From NCBI GenBank assembly GCA_963966185.1, contig CAWZYM010000077.1, positions 464,001 through 528,000 on the forward strand: DNA of 64,000 nt, written 5' to 3'. Origin of the DNA: Rhabditoides inermis. Taxonomy: Eukaryota > Nematoda > Chromadorea > Rhabditida > Rhabditidae. Below are positions 1 through 12,239 of this stretch, piece after piece. Positions within the stretch are counted from its first letter, which is position 1. The number at the start of each line of letters is the position of its first letter. Made by a program: the position numbers and the translations under genes. The notes beneath the pieces were generated by a model. That model saw nothing but the letters and a program-made list of their open reading frames with translations, searched no databases and was not told the origin of the DNA.

Positions 1-1013
1 ACTTCTTTATTTTATTCACGCAGCACTGTTCTGAATATACTTGTATTTTGCAATTCAAATGAATTTTCCAATCCAGTACAACAAATAAAGCATAATTTGC
101 ATGTCAGGGAGATAGAATAGAGTGCTGCAAACAAACTGGAAAGCGGGTTGGTGAAACTGACTTCTTTATTTTATTCACGCAGCACTGTTCTGAATATGCT
201 TGTATTTTGCATTTCAAATGAATTTTCCAATCCAGTACAATAAAGTAAGCAAAACTTGCATGTCAGGGAGATAGAATAGAGTGCTGCAAACAAACTGGAA
301 AGCGGGTTGGTGAAACTGACTTCTTTATTTTATTCACGCAGCACTGTTCTGAATATGCTTGTTATTTGCATTTCAAATGAATTTTCCAATCCAGTACAAT
401 AAAGTAAGCAAAATTTGCATGTCAGGGAGATAGAATAGAGTGCTGCAAACAAACTGGAAAGCGGGTTGGTGAAACTGACTTCTTTATTTTATTCACGCAG
501 CACTGTTCTGAATATGCTTGTATTTTGCATTTCAACTGATTTTTCCAATCCAGTACGACAAATAAAGCATAATTTGCATGTCAGGGAGATAGAATAGAGT
601 GCTGCAAACAAACTGGAAAGCGGGTTGGTGAAACTGACTTCTTTATTTTATTCGCGCAGCACTGTTCTGAGTAGGCTTGTTTTTTTGCATTTCAACTGAT
701 TTTTCCAATCCAGTACAACCAAGTAAGCATAATTTGCATGTCAGGGAGAGAGAATAGAGTGCTGCAAACAAACTGGAAAGCGGGTTGGTGAAACTGACTT
801 CTTTATTTTATTCGCGCAGCACTGTTCTGAATATGCTTGTATTTTGCATTTCAAATAAATTTTCCAATCCAGTACAACAAATAAAGCATAATTTGCATGT
901 CAGGGAGAAAGAATAGAGTGCAGAAAACAAACTGGAAAGCGGGTTGGTGAAACTTACTTCTTTATTTTATTCGCGCAGCACTGTTCTGAATATACTTGTA
1001 TTTTGCAATTCAA
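1..1013 (+). repeat. 159-bp satellite array, segment 1
   Basis: About 6.4 tandem copies of the 159-bp monomer, which I number from the A of ACTTCTTTATTTTATTC. Landmarks in order are CGCAGCACTGTTCTGA (20-34), the variable AT-rich core (41-79, ending CCAATCCAGTAC), TTTGCATGTCAGGG, GAATAGAGTGCTGCAAAC and GGAAAGCGGGTTGGTGAAACTG. Starts at 1, 160, 319, 478 and 637 are exactly 159 apart. Monomers differ by diagnostic substitutions: CACGCAG or CGCGCAG near position 18, and AATGAA, ACTGAT, AATAAA or AAAGAA in the core. The last full monomer carries the AGAAAGAATAGAGTGCAGAAAAC variant that precedes most RTE-like copies. The segment ends in the target-site duplication TTTGCAATTCAA (1002-1013). Confidence 0.97.
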
Positions 1014-1870
1014 GCATACAGTTCTTGAACAAATTTTGAGGAAGATGAATTGGGAGGACAAAGGAGTGAAGATTGATGGAGAGTACCTAAATCATCTACG
1101 GTATGCAGATGATGTGGTGCTATGCGCGCGGAGTAAGGAGACAGCACAGACAATGTTGAACGAGCTGAGTGGAGAAAGTGAACAATACGGGCTGCGGATC
1201 AGCCATAAGAAGACGAAGGTGCTAACGCTAGGATCCAACCGAACGATCACCCTTCGAGGAGTGCCACTGGAGACGGTCAGGTCGTTCAAGTACCTGGGAG
1301 TCGATATAAGCAAGGACAAGGACGTGACAGAAGTGGGAAGACGAATGGGGTGCGCATGGGGAGCCTTCAACAAGCATCGACGGTTTCTGACGCATAGGAG
1401 AGCGCCGATGAAGAGAAAGCTAGCAGTGATGTATGTATACGTGCGTACTGCCGGGAGCCCTCTACGGAAGCGAGGCGTGGGCGCTGACAGAGGAACAGAA
1501 GGAGGGACTGCGGCGGATGCAGCGAAGAATGGAGCGAGCGATGTTGAATGTGAGCTTGCGCGACAGGATGAGGAATACGACTGTACGAGGACTGACGGGA
1601 ATGAAGGACGTGATGGAGATTGCTTGGAGGAGAAAGGCGAGCTGGGCGAGGAAGGTGGCCAACTTCAACAACCGATGGTCGCGCCGAGTGACTGAGTGGA
1701 GGCCGTTTGGACAGAAGAGAAGAGTGGGAGCGCCGTATGTGAAGTGGAGCGACGACTTGGAGGAGATGATGGAGCGACAAGGACTGAGCGGGGAGACCTG
1801 GACGAGACTAGCAAGAAGAGACGACTGCGACGAATGGAAGCGGATTATGCTCACGGGACCAGCTCCATAG
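1014..1870 (+). pseudogene. Reverse transcriptase C-terminal remnant (frameshifted)
   Basis: Coding remnant of the RTE-like element; all ten copies share this layout. The first frame holds the catalytic YADD box (1102-1113) in the context HLRYADDVVL, then the LRISHKKTKVL and FKYLGVDIS motifs that follow motif C in non-LTR reverse transcriptases. At 1431-1438 the four bases GTAT are doubled, and homology continues in another frame from 1433: a LPGALYGSEAW motif, an arginine-rich RMQRRMERAM stretch, and a tryptophan-rich C-terminus ending at TAG 1868-1870. The endonuclease, fingers and palm motif A are absent, so no active enzyme can be made. Antisense open frames here are shadows. Confidence 0.85.
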
Positions 1871-1930
1871 CGAACCAAACCATTGGAATGTGTATAGAGA
1901 TTCTGGATAAAACTTTTGATTTGATTTTGA
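1014..1930 (+). mobile_element. RTE-like non-LTR retrotransposon, 5'-truncated, copy 1 of 10
   Basis: A GC-richer 917-bp block inside an AT-rich satellite monomer. It is flanked by the 12-bp direct repeat TTTGCAATTCAA (1002-1013 and 1931-1942), a target-site duplication. It carries the C-terminal part of a reverse transcriptase, about 60 bp of 3' UTR and a short repetitive TTTTGATTTGA-type tail, as in RTE-clade elements, which end in short tandem repeats rather than poly(A). The endonuclease and most of the reverse transcriptase are missing, as expected when target-primed reverse transcription stops early. Assignment to RTE rests on the YADD context and the C-terminal motifs, from knowledge of the family. 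Confidence 0.85.
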
Positions 1931-4009
1931 TTTGCAATTCAAATGAATTTTCCAATCCAGTACAACAAATAAAGCATAATTTGCATGTCAGGGAGATAGA
2001 ATAGAATGCTGCAAACAAACTGGAAAGCGGGTTGGTGAAACTGACTTCTTTATTTTATTCACGCAGCACTGTTCTGAATATGCTTGTATTTTGCATTTCA
2101 AATGAGTTTTCCAATCCAGTACAATAAAGTAAGCAAAATTTGCATGTCAGGGAGATAGAATAGAGTGCTGCAAACAAACTGGAAAGCGGGTTGGTGAAAC
2201 TGACTTCTTTATTTTATTCACGCAGCACTGTTCTGAATATGCTTGTATTTTGCATTTCAACTGATTTTTCCAATCCAGTACGACAATTAAAGCATAATTT
2301 GCATGTCAGGGAGATAGAATAGAGTGCTGCAAACAAACTGGAAAGCGGGTTGGTGAAACTGACTTCTTTATTTTATTCACGCAGCACTGTTCTGAATATA
2401 CTTGTATTTTGCATTTCAACTGATTTTTCCAATCCAGTACGACAAATAAAGCATAATTTGCATGTCAGGGAGATAGAATAGAGTGCTGCAAACAAACTGG
2501 AAAGCGGGTTGGTGAAACTGACTTCTTTATTTTATTCACGCAGCACTGTTCTGAATATGCTTGTATTTTGCATTTCAACTGATTTTTCCAATCCAGTACG
2601 ACAAATAAAGCATAATTTGCATGTCAGGGAGATAGAATAGAGTGCTGCAAACAAACTGGAAAGCGGGTTGGTGAAACTGACTTCTTTATTTTATTCACGC
2701 AGCACTGTTCTGAATATACTTGTATTTTGCATTTCAACTGATTTTTCCAATCCAGTACGACAAATAAAGCATAATTTGCATGTCAGGGAGATAGAATAGA
2801 GTGCTGCAAACAAACTGGAAAGCGGGTTGGTGAAACTGACTTCTTTATTTTATTCACGCAGCACTGTTCTGAATATACTTGTATTTTGCAATTCAAATGA
2901 ATTTTCCAATCCAGTACAACAAATAAAGCATAATTTGCATGTCAGGGAGATAGAATAGAGTGCTGCAAACAAACTGGAAAGCGGGTTGGTGAAACTGACT
3001 TCTTTATTTTATTCACGCAGCACTGTTCTGAATATGCTTGTATTTTGCATTTCAACTGATTTTTCCAATCCAGTACGACAAATAAAGCATAATTTGCATG
3101 TCAGGGAGATAGAATAGAGTGCTGCAAACAAACTGGAAAGCGGGTTGGTGAAACTGACTTCTTTATTTTATTCGCGCAGCACTGTTCTGAGTAGGCTTGT
3201 TTTTTGCATTTCAACTGATTTTTCCAATCCAGTACAACCAAGTAAGCATAATTTGCATGTCAGGGAGAGAGAATAGAGTGCTGCAAACAAACTGGAAAGC
3301 GGGTTGGTGAAACTGACTTCTTTATTTTATTCGCGCAGCACTGTTCTGAATATGCTTGTATTTTGCGTTTCAAATGAATTTTCCAATCCAGTACAACAAA
3401 GTAAGCATAGTTTGCATGTCAGGGAGATAGAATAGAGTGCTGCAAACAAACTGGAAAGCGGGTTGGTGAAACTGACTTCTTTATTTTATTCGCGCAGCAC
3501 TGTTCTGAATATGCTTGTATTTTGCATTTCAAAAGAATTTTCCAATCCAGTACAACAAAGTAAGCATAATTTGCATGTCAGGGAGATAGAATAGAGTGCT
3601 GCAAACAAACTGGAAAGCGGGTTGGTGAAACTGATTTCTTTATTTTATTCGCGCAGCACTGTTCTGAGTAGGCTTGTATTTTGCATTTCAACTGATTTTT
3701 CCAATCCAGCACGACAAATAAAGCATAATTTGCATGTCAGGGAGATAGAATAGAGTGCTGCAAACAAACTGGAAAGCGGGTTGGTGAAACTGATTTCTTT
3801 ATTTTATTCGCGCAGCACTGTTCTGAGTAGGCTTGTATTTTGCATTTCAACTGATTTTTCCAATCCAGTACAACAAAGTAAGCATAATTTGCATGTCAGG
3901 GAGAAAGAATAGAGTGCAGAAAACAAACTGGAAAGCGGGTTGGTGAAACTTACTTCTTTATTTTATTCGCGCAGCACTGTTCTGAATATACTTGTATTTT
4001 GCAATTCAA
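1931..4009 (+). repeat. 159-bp satellite array, segment 2
   Basis: Length 2079 bp = 13 monomers + 12 bp, the 12 being the duplicated target. The monomer resuming after the RTE-like copy carries a private AGAATGCTGC variant (usual AGAGTGCTGC). Monomers then run through AATGAG-core, several ACTGAT/ACGACAAATAAAG, GAGTAGG-type, TGCGTTTC and AAAGAA types. The last two before the next RTE-like copy are ACTGAT types with GAGTAGG, the second carrying AGAAAG and GTGCAGAAAAC. Confidence 0.97.
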
Positions 4010-4926
4010 GCATACAGTTCTTGAACAAATTTTGAGGAAGATGAATTGGGAGGACAAAGGAGTGAAGATTGATGGAGAGTACCTAAATCATCTACGGTAT
4101 GCAGATGATGTGGTGCTATGCGCGCGGAGTAAGGAGACAGCACAGACAATGTTGAACGAGCTGAGTGGAGAAAGTGAACAATACGGGCTGCGGATCAGCC
4201 ATAAGAAGACGAAGGTGCTAACGCTAGGATCCAACCGAACGATCACCCTTCGAGGAGTGCCACTGGAGACGGTCAGGTCGTTCAAGTACCTGGGAGTCGA
4301 TATAAGCAAGGACAAGGACGTGACAGAAGTGGGAAGACGAATGGGGTGCGCATGGGGAGCCTTCAACAAGCATCGACGGTTTCTGACGCATAGGAGAGCG
4401 CCGATGAAGAGAAAGCTAGCAGTGATGTATGTATACGTGCGTACTGCCGGGAGCCCTCTACGGAAGCGAGGCGTGGGCGCTGACAGAGGAACAGAAGGAG
4501 GGACTGCGGCGGATGCAGCGAAGAATGGAGCGAGCGATGTTGAATGTGAGCTTGCGCGACAGGATGAGGAATACGACTGTACGAGGACTGACGGGAATGA
4601 AGGACGTGATGGAGATTGCTTGGAGGAGAAAGGCGAGCTGGGCGAGGAAGGTGGCCAACTTCAACAACCGATGGTCGCGCCGAGTGACTGAGTGGAGGCC
4701 GTTTGGACAGAAGAGAAGAGTGGGAGCGCCGTATGTGAAGTGGAGCGACGACTTGGAGGAGATGATGGAGCGACAAGGACTGAGCGGGGAGACCTGGACG
4801 AGACTAGCAAGAAGAGACGACTGCGACGAATGGAAGCGGATTATGCTCACGGGACCAGCTCCATAGCGAACCAAACCATTGGAATGTGTATAGAGATTCT
4901 GGATAAAACTTTTGATTTGATTTTGA
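4010..4926 (+). mobile_element. RTE-like fragment, copy 2 of 10 (RT pseudogene)
   Basis: Same ends, 12-bp flanking duplication, GTAT-duplication frameshift and stop as copy 1; I see no coding difference. The RT remnant runs 4010-4866 with YADD at 4098-4109. Its start lies 2996 bp after that of copy 1. Confidence 0.85.
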
Positions 4927-7900
4927 TTTGCAATTCAAATGAATTTTCCAATCCAGTACAACAAATAAAGCATAATTTGCATGTCAGGGAGATAGAATAG
5001 AATGCTGCAAACAAACTGGAAAGCGGGTTGGTGAAACTGACTTCTTTATTTTATTCACGCAGCACTGTTCTGAATATGCTTGTATTTTGCATTTCAACTG
5101 ATTTTTCCAATCCAGTACGACAAATAAAGCATAATTTGCATGTCAGGGAGATAGAATAGAGTGCTGCAAACAAACTGGAAAGCGGGTTGGTGAAACTGAC
5201 TTCTTTATTTTATTCGCGCAGCACTGTTCTGAATATGCTTGTATTTTGCATTTCAAATGAATTTTCCAATCCAGTACAATAAAGTAAGCAAAATTTGCAT
5301 GTCAGGGAGATAGAATAGAGTGCTGCAAACAAACTGGAAAGCGGGTTGGTGAAACTGACTTCTTTATTTTATTCGCGCAGCACTGTTCTGAATATGCTTG
5401 TATTTTGCATTTCAAATGAATTTTCCAATCCAGTACAACAAAGTAAGCATAATTTGCATGTCAGGGAGATAGAATAGAGTGCTGCAAACAAACTGAAAAG
5501 CGGGTTGGTGAAACTGACTTCTTTATTTTATTCGCGCAGCACTGTTCTGAGTAGGCTTGTTTTTTGCATTTCAACTGATTTTTCCAATCCAGTACAACCA
5601 AGTAAGCATAATTTGCATGTCAGGGAGAGAGAATAGAGTGCTGCAAACAAACTGGAAAGCGGGTTGGTGAAACTGACTTCTTTATTTTATTCGCGCAGCA
5701 CTGTTCTGAATATGCTTGTATTTTGCATTTCAAATGAATTTTCCAATCCAGTACAACAAAGTAAGCATAATTTGCATGTCAGGGAGATAGAATAGAGTGC
5801 TGCAAACAAACTGGAAAGCGGGTTGGTGAAACTGACTTCTTTATTTTATTCACGCAGCACTGTTCTGAATATGCTTGTATTTTGCATTTCAAATGAGTTT
5901 TCCAATCCAGTACAATAAAGTAAGCAAAATTTGCATGTCAGGGAGATAGAATAGAGTGCTGCAAACAAACTGGAAAGCGGGTTGGTGAAACTGACTTCTT
6001 TATTTTATTCACGCAGCACTGTTCTGAATATGCTTGTATTTTGCATTTCAACTGATTTTTCCAATCCAGTACGACAAATAAAGCATAATTTGCATGTCAG
6101 GGAGATAGAATAGAGTGCTGCAAACAAACTGGAAAGCGGGTTGGTGAAACTGACTTCTTTATTTTATTCACGCAGCACTGTTCTGAATATACTTGTATTT
6201 TGCAATTCAAATGAATTTTCCAATCCAGTACAACAAATAAAGCATAATTTGCATGTCAGGGAGATAGAATAGAGTGCTGCAAACAAACTGGAAAGCGGGT
6301 TGGTGAAACTGACTTCTTTATTTTATTCACGCAGCACTGTTCTGAATATGCTTGTTATTTGCATTTCAAATGAATTTTCCAATCCAGTACAATAAAGTAA
6401 GCAAAATTTGCATGTCAGGGAGATAGAATAGAGTGCTGCAAACAAACTGGAAAGCGGGTTGGTGAAACTGACTTCTTTATTTTATTCACGCAGCACTGTT
6501 CTGAATATGCTTGTATTTTGCATTTCAACTGATTTTTCCAATCCAGTACGACAAATAAAGCATAATTTGCATGTCAGGGAGATAGAATAGAGTGCTGCAA
6601 ACAAACTGGAAAGCGGGTTGGTGAAACTGACTTCTTTATTTTATTCACGCAGCACTGTTCTGAATATACTTGTATTTTGCAATTCAAATGAATTTTCCAA
6701 TCCAGTACAACAAATAAAGCATAATTTGCATGTCAGGGAGATAGAATAGAGTGCTGCAAACAAACTGGAAAGCGGGTTGGTGAAACTGACTTCTTTATTT
6801 TATTCACGCAGCACTGTTCTGAATATGCTTGTATTTTGCATTTCAAATGAATTTTCCAATCCAGTACAATAAAGTAAGCAAAACTTGCATGTCAGGGAGA
6901 TAGAATAGAGTGCTGCAAACAAACTGGAAAGCGGGTTGGTGAAACTGACTTCTTTATTTTATTCACGCAGCACTGTTCTGAATATGCTTGTATTTTGCAT
7001 TTCAACTGATTTTTCCAATCCAGTACGACAAATAAAGCATAATTTGCATGTCAGGGAGATAGAATAGAGTGCTGCAAACAAACTGGAAAGCGGGTTGGTG
7101 AAACTGACTTCTTTATTTTATTCGCGCAGCACTGTTCTGAATATGCTTGTATTTTGCATTTCAAATGAATTTTCCAATCCAGTACAACAAAGTAAGCATA
7201 ATTTGCATGTCAGGGAGATAGAATAGAGTGCTGCAAACAAACTGAAAAGCGGGTTGGTGAAACTGACTTCTTTATTTTATTCGCGCAGCACTGTTCTGAG
7301 TAGGCTTGTTTTTTGCATTTCAACTGATTTTTCCAATCCAGTACAACCAAGTAAGCATAATTTGCATGTCAGGGAGAGAGAATAGAATGCTGCAAACAAA
7401 CTGGAAAGCGGGTTGGTGAAACTGACTTCTTTATTTTATTCACGCAGCACTGTTCTGAATATGCTTGTATTTTGCATTTCAAATGAGTTTTCCAATCCAG
7501 TACAATAAAGTAAGCAAAATTTGCATGTCAGGGAGATAGAATAGAGTGCTGCGAACAAACTGGAAAGCGGGTTGGTGAAACTGACTTCTTTATTTTATTC
7601 ACGCAGCACTGTTCTGAATATGCTTGTATTTTGCATTTCAACTGATTTTTCCAATCCAGTACGACAAATAAAGCATAATTTGCATGTCAGGGAGATAGAA
7701 TAGAGTGCTGCAAACAAACTGGAAAGCGGGTTGGTGAAACTGACTTCTTTATTTTATTCACGCAGCACTGTTCTGAATATACTTGTATTTTGCAATTCAA
7801 ATGAATTTTCCAATCCAGTACAACAAATAAAGCATAATTTGCATGTCAGGGAGATAGAATAGAGTGCTGCAAACAAACTGGAAAGCGGGTTGGTGAAACT

Positions 7901-8755
7901 GACTTCTTTATTTTATTCACGCAGCACTGTTCTGAATATGCTTGTATTTTGCATTTCAAATGAATTTTCCAATCCAGTACAATAAAGTAAGCAAAACTTG
8001 CATGTCAGGGAGATAGAATAGAGTGCTGCAAACAAACTGGAAAGCGGGTTGGTGAAACTGACTTCTTTATTTTATTCACGCAGCACTGTTCTGAATATGC
8101 TTGTTATTTGCATTTCAAATGAATTTTCCAATCCAGTACAATAAAGTAAGCAAAATTTGCATGTCAGGGAGATAGAATAGAGTGCTGCAAACAAACTGGA
8201 AAGCGGGTTGGTGAAACTGACTTCTTTATTTTATTCACGCAGCACTGTTCTGAATATGCTTGTATTTTGCATTTCAACTGATTTTTCCAATCCAGTACGA
8301 CAAATAAAGCATAATTTGCATGTCAGGGAGATAGAATAGAGTGCTGCAAACAAACTGGAAAGCGGGTTGGTGAAACTGACTTCTTTATTTTATTCGCGCA
8401 GCACTGTTCTGAGTAGGCTTGTTTTTTTGCATTTCAACTGATTTTTCCAATCCAGTACAACCAAGTAAGCATAATTTGCATGTCAGGGAGAGAGAATAGA
8501 GTGCTGCAAACAAACTGGAAAGCGGGTTGGTGAAACTGACTTCTTTATTTTATTCGCGCAGCACTGTTCTGAATATGCTTGTATTTTGCATTTCAAATAA
8601 ATTTTCCAATCCAGTACAACAAATAAAGCATAATTTGCATGTCAGGGAGAAAGAATAGAGTGCAGAAAACAAACTGGAAAGCGGGTTGGTGAAACTTACT
8701 TCTTTATTTTATTCGCGCAGCACTGTTCTGAATATACTTGTATTTTGCAATTCAA
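4927..8755 (+). repeat. 159-bp satellite array, segment 3
   Basis: Length 3829 bp = 24 monomers + 13 bp. The order AATGAG-core, ACTGAT, AATTCAAATGAA (with ATATACTTG), AATGAA/AAAACTTG, GTTATTTG, ACTGAT, GAGTAGG recurs in part from about 5838 and from 7430 to the end. This is a loose higher-order unit of roughly seven to eight monomers. At 7381-7390 the AGAATGCTGC variant appears without an RTE-like copy. Confidence 0.97.
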
Positions 8756-9672
8756 GCATACAGTTCTTGAACAAATTTTGAGGAAGATGAATTGGGAGGA
8801 CAAAGGAGTGAAGATTGATGGAGAGTACCTAAATCATCTACGGTATGCAGATGATGTGGTGCTATGCGCTCGGAGTAAGGAGACAGCACAGACAATGTTG
8901 AACGAGCTGAGTGGAGAAAGTGAACAATACGGGCTGCGGATCAGCGATAAGAAGACGAAGGTGCTAACGCTAGGATCCAACCGAACGATCACCCTTCGAG
9001 GAGTGCCACTGGAGACGGTCAGGTCGTTCAAGTACCTGGGAGTCGATATAAGCAAGGACAAGGACGTGACAGAAGTGGGAAGACGAATGGGGTGCGCATG
9101 GGGAGCCTTCAACAAGCATCGACGGTTTCTGACGCATAGGAGAGCGCCGATGAAGAGAAAGCTAGCAGTGATGTATGTATACGTGCGTACTGCCGGGAGC
9201 CCTCTACGGAAGCGAGGCGTGGGCGCTGACAGAGGAACAGAAGGAGGGACTGCGGCGGATGCAGCGAAGAATGGAGCGAGCGATGTTGAATGTGAGCTTG
9301 CGCGACAGGATGAGGAATACGACTGTACGAGGACTGACGGGAATGAAGGACGTGATGGAGATTGCTTGGAGGAGAAAGGCGAGCTGGGCGAGGAAGGTGG
9401 CCAACTTCAACAACCGATGGTCGCGCCGAGTGACTGAGTGGAGGCCGTTTGGACAGAAGAGAAGAGTGGGAGCGCCGTATGTGAAGTGGAGCGACGACTT
9501 GGAGGAGATGATGGAGCGACAAGGACTGAGCGGGGAGACCTGGACGAGACTAGCAAGAAGAGACGACTGCGACGAATGGAAGCGGATTATGCTCACGGGA
9601 CCAGCTCCATAGCGAACCAAACCATTGGAATGTGTATAGAGATTCTGGATAAAACTTTTGATTTGATTTTGA
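8756..9672 (+). mobile_element. RTE-like fragment, copy 3 of 10 (RT pseudogene)
   Basis: Same boundaries and frameshift as copy 1, with two private substitutions. GCG to GCT at 8870 is silent; C to G at 8946 changes His to Asp in the RISHKKTK motif. RT remnant 8756-9612. As with copy 1, the preceding monomer has an AATAAA core plus AGAAAG and GTGCAGAAAAC, so these two share an upstream neighbourhood. Confidence 0.85.
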
Positions 9673-10788
9673 TTTGCAATTCAAATGAATTTTCCAATCC
9701 AGTACAACAAATAAAGCATAATTTGCATGTCAGGGAGATAGAATAGAATGCTGCAAACAAACTGGAAAGCGGGTTGGTGAAACTGACTTCTTTATTTTAT
9801 TCACGCAGCACTGTTCTGAATATGCTTGTATTTTGCATTTCAAATGAGTTTTCCAATCCAGTACAATAAAGTAAGCAAAATTTGCATGTCAGGGAGATAG
9901 AATAGAGTGCTGCAAACAAACTGGAAAGCGGGTTGGTGAAACTGACTTCTTTATTTTATTCACGCAGCACTGTTCTGAATATGCTTGTATTTTGCATTTC
10001 AACTGATTTTTCCAATCCAGTACGACAAATAAAGCATAATTTGCATGTCAGGGAGATAGAATAGAGTGCTGCAAACAAACTGGAAAGCGGGTTGGTGAAA
10101 CTGACTTCTTTATTTTATTCACGCAGCACTGTTCTGAATATACTTGTATTTTGCAATTCAAATGAATTTTCCAATCCAGTACAACAAATAAAGCATAATT
10201 TGCATGTCAGGGAGATAGAATAGAGTGCTGCAAACAAACTGGAAAGCGGGTTGGTGAAACTGACTTCTTTATTTTATTCACGCAGCACTGTTCTGAATAT
10301 GCTTGTATTTTGCATTTCAAATGAATTTTCCAATCCAGTACAATAAAGTAAGCAAAACTTGCATGTCAGGGAGATAGAATAGAGTGCTGCAAACAAACTG
10401 GAAAGCGGGTTGGTGAAACTGACTTCTTTATTTTATTCACGCAGCACTGTTCTGAATATGCTTGTTATTTGCATTTCAAATGAATTTTCCAATCCAGTAC
10501 AATAAAGTAAGCAAAATTTGCATGTCAGGGAGATAGAATAGAGTGCTGCAAACAAACTGGAAAGCGGGTTGGTGAAACTGACTTCTTTATTTTATTCGCG
10601 CAGCACTGTTCTGAATATGCTTGTATTTTGCATTTCAAATGAATTTTCCAATCCAGTACAATAAAGTAAGCAAAACTTGCATGTCAGGGAGAGAGAATAG
10701 AGTGCTGCAAACAAACTGGAAAGCGGGTTGGTGAAACTGACTTCTTTATTTTATTCGCGCAGCACTGTTCTGAATATGCTTGTATTTT

Positions 10789-10808
10789 GGAAAATTCATT
10801 TGAAATGC
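10789..10808 (-). other. 20-bp micro-inversion within a satellite monomer
   Basis: Monomer positions 50-69 read as the exact reverse complement of the usual core while flanking sequence stays +. The inverted block begins GGAAAATTC and ends GAAATGC. The normal block is bounded by TTG on the left and CAA on the right, a 3-bp inverted repeat that may have framed the event. Confidence 0.93.
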
Positions 10809-12219
10809 AATCCAGTACAACAAAGTAAGCATAATTTGCATGTCAGGGAGATAGAATAGAGTGCTGCAAACAAACTGAAAAGCGGGTTGGTGAAACTGAC
10901 TTCTTTATTTTATTCGCGCAGCACTGTTCTGAGTAGGCTTGTTTTTTGCATTTCAACTGATTTTTCCAATCCAGTACAACCAAGTAAGCATAATTTGCAT
11001 GTCAGGGAGAGAGAATAGAGTGCTGCAAACAAACTGGAAAGCGGGTTGGTGAAACTGACTTCTTTATTTTATTCGCGCAGCACTGTTCTGAATATGCTTG
11101 TATTTTGCATTTCAAATAAATTTTCCAATCCAGTACAACAAATAAAGCATAATTTGCATGTCAGGGAGATAGAATAGAGTGCTGCAAACAAACTGGAAAG
11201 CGGGTTGGTGAAACTGACTTCTTTATTTTATTCACGCAGCACTGTTCTGAATATGCTTGTATTTTGCATTTCAAATGAGTTTTCCAATCCAGTACAATAA
11301 AGTAAGCAAAATTTGCATGTCAGGGAGATAGAATAGAGTGCTGCAAACAAACTGGAAAGCGGGTTGGTGAAACTGACTTCTTTATTTTATTCACGCAGCA
11401 CTGTTCTGAATATGCTTGTATTTTGCATTTCAACTGATTTTTCCAATCCAGTACGACAAATAAAGCATAATTTGCATGTCAGGGAGATAGAATAGAGTGC
11501 TGCAAACAAACTGGAAAGCGGGTTGGTGAAACTGACTTCTTTATTTTATTCGCGCAGCACTGTTCTGAATATGCTTGTATTTTGCATTTCAAATAAATTT
11601 TCCAATCCAGTACAACAAATAAAGCATAATTTGCATGTCAGGGAGATAGAATAGAGTGCTGCAAACAAACTGGAAAGCGGGTTGGTGAAACTGACTTCTT
11701 TATTTTATTCACGCAGCACTGTTCTGAATATGCTTGTATTTTGCATTTCAAATGAGTTTTCCAATCCAGTACAATAAAGTAAGCAAAATTTGCATGTCAG
11801 GGAGATAGAATAGAGTGCTGCAAACAAACTGGAAAGCGGGTTGGTGAAACTGACTTCTTTATTTTATTCACGCAGCACTGTTCTGAATATGCTTGTATTT
11901 TGCATTTCAACTGATTTTTCCAATCCAGTACGACAAATAAAGCATAATTTGCATGTCAGGGAGATAGAATAGAGTGCTGCAAACAAACTGGAAAGCGGGT
12001 TGGTGAAACTGACTTCTTTATTTTATTCACGCAGCACTGTTCTGAATATACTTGTATTTTGCAATTCAAATGAATTTTCCAATCCAGTACAACAAATAAA
12101 GCATAATTTGCATGTCAGGGAGATAGAATAGAGTGCTGCAAACAAACTGGAAAGCGGGTTGGTGAAACTGACTTCTTTATTTTATTCGCGCAGCACTGTT
12201 CTGAATATGCTTGTATTTT

Positions 12220-12239
12220 GGAAAATTCATTTGAAATGC
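12220..12239 (-). other. Second copy of the 20-bp micro-inversion
   Basis: Identical inverted block with identical ends, exactly nine monomers (1431 bp) after the first and in the same position of the higher-order unit. One event followed by duplication explains both. Confidence 0.93.

Noticed and set aside
130..150. CENP-B box-like TGGAAAGCGGG in each monomer
   Set aside because: It resembles the 3' half of the mammalian CENP-B box but has an extra G, and the TTCG half is missing. I see no basis for calling a centromere protein site.
1367..1878. Antisense open frames over each RTE-like copy, and the 102-codon frame beginning at 1696
   Set aside because: They overlap the recognisable reverse transcriptase remnant on the sense strand and have low-complexity Ser/Arg/Leu content typical of shadows. 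The 102-codon frame runs out into satellite.
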